Shown: positions 38,008 to 47,500 of the stretch, in pieces
Numbering within the stretch: position 1 is the stretch's first letter
Layout: every line of letters begins with the position of its first letter
Origin: Candidatus Odyssella thessalonicensis L13
Lineage (GTDB): Bacteria; Pseudomonadota; Alphaproteobacteria; Paracaedibacterales; Paracaedibacteraceae
Reading direction: 5' to 3'
DNA length: 64,000 nt
Assembly (NCBI RefSeq): GCF_000190415.1
Contig: NZ_AEWF01000005.1
Coordinates: forward strand, 1-64,000
Translations under genes and position numbers: made by a program
Notes under the pieces: generated by a model
Told to the model about the DNA's origin: nothing
Databases searched by the model: none
What the model saw: the letters and a program-made list of their open reading frames with translations, nothing else

Positions 38008-39420
38008 TTACTTGCCTTTTTCCAGAAAAACGAACTTGTCAACATCTCGAAAAGTTTTAAATGTTTTCATTTCTTGGGGATCAATACTCCTGCCATCTAA
38101 TCCCTCAAGACATTTATTAACATATTTTTGAAGTGCTTCTTCTTTAGGATCAGGAAATTGTACAACCTCAAACCGACTTCGTAAAATTTCATCCTGAATT
38201 TCCTGATTAGCAACAAGTATGACAAGAAGGGGGGGCAAAGATAGCTTGATCTCTTGGCCATTACTTATGCCATGTGTTAAATAAGTCACTGGTAAACTCG
38301 TAAACTTTCCATTGAAAACGCGTTTTGCTGGTGCATTAAATTCTGGATTGTTAAGCCAATTTGCTTCATCTATAAAGACTATTGAGCCTTTTGCACCCAT
38401 AGAACATTTGTTCCTAAGAACTCTAAGCAAAACTCCGGGATACAATTCATTGCCTTCCAGCTCGGCTGGAAACGTTATCCTTTCTTGCTCATAAGAAACC
38501 AAATCTGGAGCTGCGTTATTGATCCACTCCCACAGCTGCTTTACAAAATGCGTTTTTCCAATGCCTCCTTTTCCTTGTAAATAAAGAAAGTGAGGGCGTC
38601 TTGGCGTTCCCATGAGATCTTGAAGAAAAGCTTTAATATTTATTTTGAGTATGTTATGGCCGTTATCTGCAAATTCTTGGTAGTTTTCAAAGAATTCATT
38701 TATATTATTCAAGATTGCTGATATAAATTTTTTTTCTTTCAAATCAACTAAGGATGGTTGTTTGTAAGGTGTTAGATCTAAGGTAAATTCAAGAAAATCT
38801 AAAGCTCTCCTTTGCTCTCTGGGATTTTGCCGTGCCATTGTTAAATTTTCAGTAATAATTGGCCATAACTGTCTAGGAATATAGCATTGATTTTTAACGT
38901 ATTTCTTCTCATACTCATCCACAGGATGAGATGGTTCATTTAACCAATGATGGAGAGCGGTGATACTATCCTTTAGCTGGAATACACCAGTATAAAGTGC
39001 AGAAGACACGCCCATACTTCCACCATAAGACTCTAGCCCTAGATACCACGCACTTATAGCACTAGCTCCTCCAATCAACATGATCATAGTTGCCGCTTCA
39101 TAAGCTGGGCTCAAAATAGTTTTACTGCGAATAGATGCTAAATGAGCAAGGCATTCCTTTTCGTATCTATCTATTTCCTTCGCTATATCCTGTAATCGTA
39201 AGACAGATTTTTTAGTGTTGTCAGGTCCAAAAACATTGTTATCACATCCAAGATGTTGCAACAGAGGTCGGTATTTTTCATGAACATGTGTAAGATTGCT
39301 CACTTTTATATAGTTTAAATTCTGAAGTGGGTTTGTAATGCGAGGATCTTGTGATGCATCTGCAAATGTTAACAAATGTAAGTTTAAAAAACATGACATT
39401 AATATATATTTTTTTAGCAT
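38008..39420 (-). CDS. Exported AAA ATPase-like protein
   Basis: 470 aa from ATG 39420; an in-frame TTG at 39435 is less likely. The signal peptide is MLKKYILMSCFLNLHLLTFA-DA. A hydrophobic span lies near 110-127. The ATPase has Walker A GKGGIGKT (283-290), Walker B IVFIDEA (347-353), a sensor-1-like VANQ (403-406) and arginines near 414-416. The frame ends FLEKGK. If one base is gained in the A-run just before, it would instead go on KRQVRRKKYLNPFW to a TAG, so the end may be frameshifted. An ATPase with an export signal is unusual. It begins 62 bp after the lasso exporter of locus 2 on the same strand, so read-through is possible. Confidence 0.75.
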   Translation of the reverse strand: MLKKYILMSCFLNLHLLTFADASQDPRITNPLQNLNYIKVSNLTHVHEKYRPLLQHLGCDNNVFGPDNTKKSVLRLQDIAKEIDRYEKECLAHLASIRSKTILSPAYEAATMIMLIGGASAISAWYLGLESYGGSMGVSSALYTGVFQLKDSITALHHWLNEPSHPVDEYEKKYVKNQCYIPRQLWPIITENLTMARQNPREQRRALDFLEFTLDLTPYKQPSLVDLKEKKFISAILNNINEFFENYQEFADNGHNILKINIKAFLQDLMGTPRRPHFLYLQGKGGIGKTHFVKQLWEWINNAAPDLVSYEQERITFPAELEGNELYPGVLLRVLRNKCSMGAKGSIVFIDEANWLNNPEFNAPAKRVFNGKFTSLPVTYLTHGISNGQEIKLSLPPLLVILVANQEIQDEILRSRFEVVQFPDPKEEALQKYVNKCLEGLDGRSIDPQEMKTFKTFRDVDKFVFLEKGK

Positions 39421-39481
39421 TTTGTTTACTTTCAAATTTATAGTTTATATGGAATATGTTTTATTTTCTGATTTATTTTTA

Positions 39482-41218
39482 TTAACTTTTATTCGCACAT
39501 GGCAGTTCCTCCCAATTAAAAGTACTTTTGTCTTGAGAATATTTATTTTCATCTAGCCTTATAATTTTATCCGCTTTCTTGAGCATGAAGGGACGATGGG
39601 TAATTATGAGCTTAGTCATATGGGGTAAAAATGTTTCTATATTCGCTTGAATTTGAAGTTCGGTATCTCTGTCTAAGCCAGAGGTACTTTCATCAAAAAT
39701 ACATACTTTAGGGTTTTTAAGGAAAAGTCTCGCAATTGCCAGCCTCTGTTTTTCTCCGCCTGACAATTTTAATCCTCTATTTCCTATGGCTGTGTGAATA
39801 CCTTGAGGAAGGCATTTTATGAACTCAAGAAGACAGGCTTTTTCTAAAGCAAGCTCAATATCCTCACGAGAAGCCTCAGGTTGAATGAATTGCAGATTAT
39901 TATATATGCTATCATTTAAGAAATAAGTTTCTTGAGGAACCCATCCTATGGTCTCGTAAAGAGACCGAAATGAAATATCTTTAATATTTATATGGTTGAT
40001 AAAGATATCACCAGAAGTTGGGTTATATAATCTTAAAAGTAATTTTGCGAGGGTTGATTTTCCAATTCCTGTAGGCCCAGCAATGAGTACAGTTTTACCA
40101 GCCTCGATGGTAAAAGAGATATTTTCGAGGATATTTCTATCCATGTAATTGAAGGTAACATTCTTGAATTCAACGCAAAAGGCAGAACCTTCTAAATGGA
40201 GGGGATGTAAAGATTCTATAACTTCATTTTTTTCAAAGAAAATTTCAATAACACCTTTGAGATCTAAAATAGATTTTTTAATATCATGTGTAATTTGTCC
40301 TAGGATATTTATAGGCACCATCAATTGTATTATATATCCATTAAAAAGGATGAAATCGCCAATTGTAAGCTCACCACTTACAACCTTCATTCCTACGAAG
40401 AATGTGACTAATAAAAGTCCTATACCTAAAATCAAGGATTGTCCTAAGCGAGCGAAACTAAACCTTGTCATAAACTTGACTTCGGCGGCCTCTCGCTTTT
40501 TAAGTTCTTGTTTACAGATCTCTGTTGCAAACTCATGCTTGCCAAATATCTTAATAGCTTCATGATTGGATAACCAATCTGTCACAATTCCATCTGTATT
40601 TTGGTCAACATCATTCGCAGTCTGACGATCAGCTATAACACATCTCATTGAAACCATCGTATAAGCAAAGAATGTAAATAATATGCTTGCAAGCAGAAGA
40701 GAATAAATAAATGGATAGCAGATTATAATCAAGGCCAATACAAATAGAAATTCCAAAACCGTAGGCAACACATGAAAAAAGATTCCTAAAATAATGGGAG
40801 GAACATTTTGCTGAGCTCTGCGAATAATATTTGCCAAAGCGCCTGGCTTTTGCCTTAAGAAATAGTTTTGAGATAGAGTATAAAGATGAGAAAGAACCTT
40901 ATTGCCTAAAGCAAAAGTAATACGTTGCTCAATATGAGAAGTAAAAAGCGAGCGGAGATGAAGTGATGCTTGGCTGATTATCCAAACAAGGCCATAACCA
41001 ACTAAAGCCCATGAGATATATTCTTTTTCAGAATTTGAGAAACTATCTATAATATATTTCAGAAGAAGCGGGACGGACAATGTGGAGATAATGCCGACAA
41101 ATAAGAAAAGAGTCCCTGAATAAAAGTAAATTGTAATTTGCTTATCACTGAATGTATCTAAGAGAATATCTTTTATACAATTCCAATATCTTATGGTCAC
41201 TGGTTTCCTCCATTCCAA
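39482..41218 (-). CDS. Lasso peptide ABC exporter (locus 2)
   Basis: 578-aa half-transporter, close paralogue of the locus 1 exporter (shared QKPGALANIIRRAQ, TDWLSNHEAIKIFG). The membrane domain is residues about 25-325. Walker A is GPTGIGKST near 381, the signature LSGGEKQRLAIARLFLKNP, Walker B VCIFDESTSGLD, and the H-loop IITHRP. It starts 22 nt inside the cyclase gene, exactly as in locus 1. The probable role is export of the two mature lasso peptides. Confidence 0.92.
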   Translation of the reverse strand: MEWRKPVTIRYWNCIKDILLDTFSDKQITIYFYSGTLFLFVGIISTLSVPLLLKYIIDSFSNSEKEYISWALVGYGLVWIISQASLHLRSLFTSHIEQRITFALGNKVLSHLYTLSQNYFLRQKPGALANIIRRAQQNVPPIILGIFFHVLPTVLEFLFVLALIIICYPFIYSLLLASILFTFFAYTMVSMRCVIADRQTANDVDQNTDGIVTDWLSNHEAIKIFGKHEFATEICKQELKKREAAEVKFMTRFSFARLGQSLILGIGLLLVTFFVGMKVVSGELTIGDFILFNGYIIQLMVPINILGQITHDIKKSILDLKGVIEIFFEKNEVIESLHPLHLEGSAFCVEFKNVTFNYMDRNILENISFTIEAGKTVLIAGPTGIGKSTLAKLLLRLYNPTSGDIFINHINIKDISFRSLYETIGWVPQETYFLNDSIYNNLQFIQPEASREDIELALEKACLLEFIKCLPQGIHTAIGNRGLKLSGGEKQRLAIARLFLKNPKVCIFDESTSGLDRDTELQIQANIETFLPHMTKLIITHRPFMLKKADKIIRLDENKYSQDKSTFNWEELPCANKS

Positions 41219-42993
41219 TATTTGAGGAAAAGCTCAGAAGAAGCTAAGTATATAAATGGCCACATATTCTTTATATCTCCGCTTCCGATAAGCAGAATGG
41301 TTTTATAGAGACTTTGTTTATGGATAAGACCTTGCTTGGCAAATTCTCCTTCTAAACATAGTTCCAATATATTTTTTAAATTATTTCTAATCCCTAGTTG
41401 AAATATTCCTGTAGTTTGGCTTTTATCTCGCCGCCATATAGTTTCTGTATTAAAACGCTCGCCAATAGCCCTGCGAAGAGGATATCGATCGTGTCCTTTC
41501 TCAAAGAGAGCATAGGTGGGATAAGAGAGGGCATGCTCAACTAAAGGCTGGTATAAAAATGGATAATAGGTTGGGTCTGCGTGCTTATTGAGTTCTATCT
41601 GAATAGATGCAATACCATCATAAAGGAAATTAATTTGGTCATATTTTCCAGGAAGAACCCTCTTTGGCAAAACCTCATATATAGGATGTGCAAAATGATT
41701 AGTGGGTCTTTCAAGAACATCGTGGGTTATCCAATTGGGGAGATTCTTGAGTGTGTGTTGATAAGATCTTTTTTCTTCCCTTGTTCCAAAGAGGTAAGAA
41801 GTGCCTGCCTTCATACTTTCTTTAAAAATCATAAATAAAGGATCCCTATAAAAATTCGCAACATCCTCAAGCTTAGTCTTAAATCCCTTTAGTCCTTTCT
41901 CAAAAAAATAATCGGCAACAGTTCTCTTTGTTGGAGGACACATAAAAATATGATCACTTCCATGCCCACTTATGAATGCAAATGACCCCTGATATGAAAG
42001 CTGCTCAAAAGTCCTCTCTGACCAGCGCAGGCTCACCATTCCTGGCAACGGTTTATTAGGCTTAATAGGTAGTTTATTCCGAGGAGGGTCAAATGGAAGC
42101 GACTCAGATGCGTCAACCTCTATAAGATCCACCCCAACGTTATGAGCGACTTTACGAGCATAAAAAAGCTCGTTCGAGGATTTGATTTGGGAGTGGAAAT
42201 AGTTCAGAGCTGTTAAATTTTGATCTTCTCTAACTAAATCTTTTAGGCAGTACAAAATTGAAGACGAATCAAGTCCTCCTGAAAGGCTCACACATACGTT
42301 TTTATATGGTTCAATCCAAGGTTTTAATGTATCTTGCAAAATGTTTACTACATCTGGTGATTGTTTCTTTTCTTCTTGGTATGAATTTAATGGATTCCAA
42401 AAAGGAATTATCTTTCTTTCATTTTTAGAGATGGTTAAGCAACATGCCGGTGGAAGTTCAAATATATTCTTGAATGGTGTTTGAATAGAGCTGCTATTTC
42501 CATGTATGAGGTAGGCGCAAAGATATTCCCAATTATACTCGGGCGTTTGGGCGAGAACTTTATAAATGATTTCTATACTAGAAGAAAACAGCAAGCTCCC
42601 ATCGGGGAATGGATAATAAAAAAATGGAAGCTGGCCCGTAGAATCTACAACAATTTCTATTTGTGATGTCTTTTTATTATTATGAAGATAAACGTATTTT
42701 CCCCATGCATCTTTCAATAGATTGTCTTTATTAAAATTGAGCAACCCTTGAAATTTTTCTTTGCTGAAAGAGCGGTGAGTAGATTTATCAAATATGCGCC
42801 CGATTAAAAGGGAAGATTCATTCTCCCATACTTCATCTAAATCCTGCTCTTCAGAAAGCTTTCCATAGCACAGAGTGATTGGTCCTTTTTTTGTGAAGAC
42901 AGGAGGGGCCGAGGTAAATAAGGCAAGAGTATTTATGGGATCATATATATGTCTTGACTCTTGGTTTAATTGAATAAATCCCAGATATATCAT
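41197..42993 (-). CDS. Lasso cyclase, asparagine-synthetase-like (locus 2)
   Basis: 598 aa. Like its paralogue it starts MIYLGF, without the glutaminase Cys2. The ATP-pyrophosphate loop SGGLDS is at 238-243. Further family motifs are SGHGSDHIF and RRDKSQTTG. It should form the Gly1-Glu8 amide bond in both precursors of this locus, so it must accept very different cores. The start overlaps the peptidase stop by one base (TAATG). Confidence 0.92.
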   Translation of the reverse strand: MIYLGFIQLNQESRHIYDPINTLALFTSAPPVFTKKGPITLCYGKLSEEQDLDEVWENESSLLIGRIFDKSTHRSFSKEKFQGLLNFNKDNLLKDAWGKYVYLHNNKKTSQIEIVVDSTGQLPFFYYPFPDGSLLFSSSIEIIYKVLAQTPEYNWEYLCAYLIHGNSSSIQTPFKNIFELPPACCLTISKNERKIIPFWNPLNSYQEEKKQSPDVVNILQDTLKPWIEPYKNVCVSLSGGLDSSSILYCLKDLVREDQNLTALNYFHSQIKSSNELFYARKVAHNVGVDLIEVDASESLPFDPPRNKLPIKPNKPLPGMVSLRWSERTFEQLSYQGSFAFISGHGSDHIFMCPPTKRTVADYFFEKGLKGFKTKLEDVANFYRDPLFMIFKESMKAGTSYLFGTREEKRSYQHTLKNLPNWITHDVLERPTNHFAHPIYEVLPKRVLPGKYDQINFLYDGIASIQIELNKHADPTYYPFLYQPLVEHALSYPTYALFEKGHDRYPLRRAIGERFNTETIWRRDKSQTTGIFQLGIRNNLKNILELCLEGEFAKQGLIHKQSLYKTILLIGSGDIKNMWPFIYLASSELFLKYWNGGNQ

Positions 42994-43739
42994 TATGCAA
43001 GCCTCCTAAAAGGTTCATTTAAAATGATCCCTAACCCTTCTCGTAACATTTGATCGTCTTCCACGACTTTTCCTTCACATTCAACCCAGGCATGGGCCAT
43101 AAAAGGGTAGTTTTGAACTCCAATTTCCAGATTACATTTCCAACCCCGCTTTAAAGCCAATAAGATAAAGGTTATGGCCCATTCTAAGCATTTTGTTCGT
43201 GTCGGATATAAAAGGCAGGCTCGGTTGACAACACAGGCGAGCTTACGAAGATTCTCTTCAGAGGGAGTAATGTAATTCCTTTTAAGATCTTTAGATGCCT
43301 TAATTAATTGAATAGTCCGATAGAAACCCTTTATCTGTATGTAAAAATTAACCTTAATAAGAGTAAAGAGCGCTCCCAGCACGGCTAAATTAATTTTTGC
43401 ATTTTTGGCATCTAAAGGCAGTCGCCAATCAACATCCGATACCCCTTCAGAAGTAGGTTTTCGGTCAATAGAATATGGATAAGGTGAATCCTTACTTTCT
43501 AGGATATTATCAGCTAAGAGTTTTTGAGTATAACCTAACTCTTGGTTGGACAGTAATCTGGCATTAAGAGATGTGGTGCTCTTCCCTTTGTTTTCGTTAT
43601 CAACATTCTCAAGTAAGTTACAAATTAGGTTAGAAATACTTTTAAAATAAATTGTATATTTATCTGCTTTCGTATCTAACAGAATTAACTCGTCTCTAAA
43701 CTGCGTAATATAAATGTGATCTTTTAAATGGTAATACAT
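42993..43739 (-). CDS. Lasso peptide biosynthesis B protein (locus 2)
   Basis: 248 aa. The N-terminal RRE-like part has HIYITQFRDELILLDTKADK at residues 8-27. The C-terminal transglutaminase-like peptidase has Cys184 (TRTKCLEWA), His216 (FMAHAWVE) and Asp228 as the likely triad. The stretch WKCNLEIGVQNYPFMAHAWV is identical in both loci. The ATG at 43739 is preceded by AGGA, part of which lies in the arm of a small hairpin (43748-43765), so translation may be modulated. Confidence 0.92.
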   Translation of the reverse strand: MYYHLKDHIYITQFRDELILLDTKADKYTIYFKSISNLICNLLENVDNENKGKSTTSLNARLLSNQELGYTQKLLADNILESKDSPYPYSIDRKPTSEGVSDVDWRLPLDAKNAKINLAVLGALFTLIKVNFYIQIKGFYRTIQLIKASKDLKRNYITPSEENLRKLACVVNRACLLYPTRTKCLEWAITFILLALKRGWKCNLEIGVQNYPFMAHAWVECEGKVVEDDQMLREGLGIILNEPFRRLA

Positions 43740-43747
43740 TTTATGAT

Positions 43748-43765
43748 CCTGTTTTTGTAAACAGG
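43748..43765 (-). promoter_or_regulatory. Hairpin at the ribosome site of the locus 2 peptidase gene
   Basis: CCTGTTT (43748-43754) and AAACAGG (43759-43765) pair with a 4-nt loop. On the mRNA, the AGG of the probable Shine-Dalgarno site falls in the 3' arm. A second imperfect hairpin (AAAACTAGCGCCTGCTATTTT, written here only by position 43781-43801) lies between it and the last precursor. Together they could set the ratio of precursor to enzyme, parallel to the hairpin in locus 1. Confidence 0.5.
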
Positions 43766-43832
43766 CTCTAATCTTATCCTAAAACTAGCGCCTGCTATTT
43801 TATGATTTTTAAGTATTTAAGCTTTTTAATTG

Positions 43833-43976
43833 CTAATACCTAAAACCAACACAAAAACCTTCTTTTCCTGTGCCAACCAGCCCTCTTGTTAGAGAAGATG
43901 CGCTCTCTTCTAAGACAACCCCCAAATTGGTATCTAGGATTGCTGATATTTCTGTGGTAATTTCGATATTTTCCAT
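43833..43976 (-). CDS. Lasso peptide precursor, locus 2, second copy
   Basis: 47 aa, ATG at 43976 preceded by GGGAG. The leader, residues 1-31, ends SSLTR with Thr at -2. The predicted core is GLVGTGKEGFCVGFRY (16 residues). Gly1 and Glu8 define an 8-residue ring, and the tail G-F-C-V-G-F-R-Y has one Cys and aromatic residues that could act as steric plugs. The leader shares 25 of 31 residues with the other precursor of this locus, while the cores differ almost completely after Gly1 apart from Glu8. Confidence 0.85.
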   Translation of the reverse strand: MENIEITTEISAILDTNLGVVLEESASSLTRGLVGTGKEGFCVGFRY

Positions 43977-44042
43977 TTCTTTCTCCCTTTAACCATAAAT
44001 GTTTATAAGTTATAGGTATTCAAAGACCTTAATATTCTAATG

Positions 44043-44186
44043 TCACGGGCGAGAGTATCCTCCCCATTGTTCTAACCATCCCCCACAACAGCCTTGAGTT
44101 AGGGAAGATGCACTCTCTTCTAAGACAACCACCAAATTGGTATCTAGGACTGTTGATGTTTTTGTGGTGATTTCGATATTTTCCAT
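44043..44186 (-). CDS. Lasso peptide precursor, locus 2, first copy
   Basis: 47 aa, ATG at 44186 with GGAG upstream. The leader ends SSLTQ (Thr at -2). The predicted core is GCCGGWLEQWGGYSRP (16 residues), giving a Gly1-Glu8 ring that contains two cysteines (positions 2 and 3), with Trp6 in the ring and Trp10 and Tyr13 in the tail. Adjacent cysteines inside the ring are unusual among lasso peptides I know. It is the first gene after the divergent promoter region. Confidence 0.85.
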   Translation of the reverse strand: MENIEITTKTSTVLDTNLVVVLEESASSLTQGCCGGWLEQWGGYSRP

Positions 44187-44363
44187 TTCTTTCTCCATTA
44201 GTTATGGGAATCTACATGTGTTCCCTTTGGGTAATTATCTAATAAGAATTGTGTCCTTATTAATCGCGTTCCAGCTTTCACTTTGGATTACTGGAGGCAA
44301 TAAGCTCAAAATATTCAGAGTTTTTTTGATTTTTTATCCACAAAAGTTACCCAAGAATAAGGA

Positions 44364-44382
44364 CTAGGCAATTTTTGCCTAG
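44364..44382. promoter_or_regulatory. Perfect hairpin/palindrome in the divergent region of locus 2
   Basis: CTAGGCAATTTTTGCCTAG has 8-bp arms around TTT. It lies between the first precursor (start 44186) and regulator 2 (start 44505). No T-run follows on either strand. It could be an operator for the neighbouring regulator, or an RNA hairpin in a leader. Confidence 0.4.
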
Positions 44383-44504
44383 CCGCTTTACTTGTCAAAA
44401 AAAACCTCCTAAAATGCCTCGGGAGACGCTAGTTAATGACTCTAATACGAGCTACTTCGTAAAAAACATAACTATAAAAAAATAAGTTAAGATCGATAAA
44501 ATAT

Positions 44505-47500
44505 ATGTCACTGAATGAATATATTTCTCCGGAGAACGTTTACTTAGATTCTTTGGCGAAAATCAACGAAATTAAGTTTACCCCAAGAGAAATAGATATA
44601 ATCGCTTGCCTTCTGAACGCGCGCAGAACAAGCAAAATAGCCAGTTTATTATCCGTCTCACCTAAGACGGTCATAAACCATATTCGTAATATTATGCTTA
44701 AACTGGAGTGTAATTCACAGGAAGGGATTATTGATTTCATAGAGAGATCTCGTAAGATTCCGCTTTTAAGAAAGCATTACGCTCATTTACTCCTCAATTC
44801 AGCTTTCAAGAAGAGCTTAAAAGAAATTTCAAAGCTTAATTGTAAGCTAAAAGTAGCTTATAAGATTATTTATTGGTCTGATCACAAAGCTTATACACAA
44901 TTTGTTTTACGTTTAGAAAAAGATTTAAAATCAGCAGCTTTTAATGTCTCTGTTGAGGCTCGAGACAAATTTACTTCCCTTCAAGACCTAATAAGCGACT
45001 CTCAGGAGCAAGCGCATTATATACACATCGTTGAAAATACAGAGCCTGTCGACACTGAAACATCCCCTCTGCTAAAAGGGCAAGAACAGCCACAGCCTTT
45101 ACCTCTACAAAATATGAGCTGCTCTCACTTTGTATTTCTGAGGGAAAAGGAGAACAAGGGAATTTCTCAAGAGATTCGTAACTCCTCTTATATTTATATT
45201 ACTGAGCAAGATGGTTATTTTGCTGCATGCTTCAGTATCATGGAGAAACTTCTGCCCCAGAGTGAGCTTGAGAAAATTAAAGCCGCTTTTAAGGAACAAT
45301 ATGAGACCGTTAAAGTTTACGATTCACCGGATAGCTCTCAATTACCTCAAGAGAACGAAGACATAGGCAAAGATAAGAATAGCTTCAGATATAAGCTATC
45401 AGAAGCTATTAGTACTCCAAAATGGCTATGGCTTTCGGCCTTCCTTATCCTGTGTATATTGAGCTTAGGACGCTTGGTATCTTATATATCCGACGATAAT
45501 TCCATTCGCTCTGATTTACCTATTCCCATAGATAATATACTTCTACAGCGTTCCCAACTAAAAACTAAGATAGAAGAGTTATTTAAAGATCAGCAAGACA
45601 TTAAGACAGTTGCCCTCATAGGAATAGGAGGAGCTGGGAAAACCACACTTGCCCGTCAATTCGCGCTCTCCCAGAAATTGCCTGTTATTTGGGAAATTAA
45701 TGCTGAAACACAAGAAAGTCTTAGGTCCTCATTTGAGCAGCTTGCTTACGCTCTTTCACAAACTGATGAAGAAAAAAAAGTGCTAAGAGAAGTGCAATCT
45801 ATTAAAAACTCTGAAGAACGAGAAAAAAAAATTATTCAGTTAGTCAAAGTCTATCTGAGGCTACGACCGGATTGGTTGTTAATCTATGATAATGTAAAAC
45901 AGTTCAATGATATTCATAGGCATTTTCCCTCTGACCCAAATATTTGGGGAAAAGGAAAAATAATTCTAACCACACAAGATAGCCATATCCAAAACAATAA
46001 TCATATCCATTTAACTATCCAAGTAGGAGAGTTGAGTCATGAGGAGAAACTAAAGCTCTTCTGTAAAATCATGTACAATGCCCCTCCATCCTCATTATCG
46101 AAAGCAGAGAAATTCAAACATAATGAACAGGCAAAAGAATTTTTAGATAATCTCTCCCCATTTCCTCTTGATGTTTCAACTGCTGCTTATTACTTAAAAG
46201 CAACCAATATTTCTTATGAAGAATATTTAAGTCGTTTAAATGAAAGCAATAGTGAATTTATAGAAATCCAAGAAAATGTTCTTAAAGAATCCACAGGATA
46301 CCCAAAAACGCGGTACAGAATTGTTTCTTTGTCTTTAAATGATTTTGTTCATAAACAGAATGATTTTGTTGATCTTTTGTTATTGATAAGCCTTTTAGAT
46401 TCCCAAAATATCCCCAGAGATCTATTAGATCTTTATAAAGGGGGACTGGTTGTTGATAATTTTATTTATAATCTGAAGAAATATTCATTGATTTCGGCTC
46501 CATTAGGGAAATCGACCACACCTCTGTCTCATCTTTCTATTCATCTTAGTATTCAAGGCATTAGCCTTGCTTATCTGAGAGGATTTCTAAAGCTCAATAA
46601 AGATAGTGTGTTATTAAAACAAAGTGTCTCTGTTTTAGAAGACTATGTAGATCGCGTCATAGAGCAGGAAGACTTTAGCCAAATGCAAACTATGGCAGGC
46701 CATCTTGAGAAATTACTAAATTATCGCGATTTGTTGACAGATTTTTCTCAAGGACTATTGAGAAGCAGACTGGGCTGTATATATTATTTTCTCAATAATG
46801 ATAAATCTCGCCCAGTGCTCAAAGACAGCCTCAAAAACTTCAGAGTCGCAGGTTTAAAGGTCTTATCTTCTGAAGAAGAGGTTAAGGTTGCTCGTTCCTT
46901 CCTTCATATAGGCGTTGTCTACACTGAATTGAGGCTTTATAAGGAAGCCCAAGAATTGCTAGAAAAAGCCGCCAAAATTTATAGAGATGGCAAATTAAAA
47001 AATGAGGTCGAGTTATCTTGGGTTTTATCTCATTTGGGAAATCTCTATAGGCGACAAGGTAATTATGAGAAGGCGAGAGAGTACCTTGAAGAAAGCGTTC
47101 GCCTTAATAAACAGTATAGCTCTGATGGCAAGCGTATGGTTCGCAGCTTATCTTGTTTAGGAAGTGTCTATAAAGGCCTCGGTTCCTATCAAAAATCTAT
47201 AGAGATTTTAGAAGAGAGCTTAAGACTCTGTAGGAAATATTATCCTGAAGATCACTTTAGAATTGGTAGGGTCTTAAAATCATTAGGAAATTTATATAGA
47301 AGGCTCGGAGATTACAAGCAAGCTAAGAAATACCTTGAGAATAGTCTACTGATTTATAAGAAATATTTTCCTGAAAATCATATAAATATAGGCTTAACCT
47401 TAGCTTATCTAGGAAATTGCTTGCGAGAGCTAGGGGAGTTTGAAAAATCACGCGACTATCTTGAGCAAAGTTTAAAGATTCACCGAGAACACTTTCATGA

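Noticed and set aside
44137..44367. A 76-codon + strand open frame over the first lasso precursor of locus 2
   Set aside because: It is the antisense shadow of the precursor leader and has no ribosome site; the minus-strand frame has the precursor pattern and a duplicate at 43833-43976.
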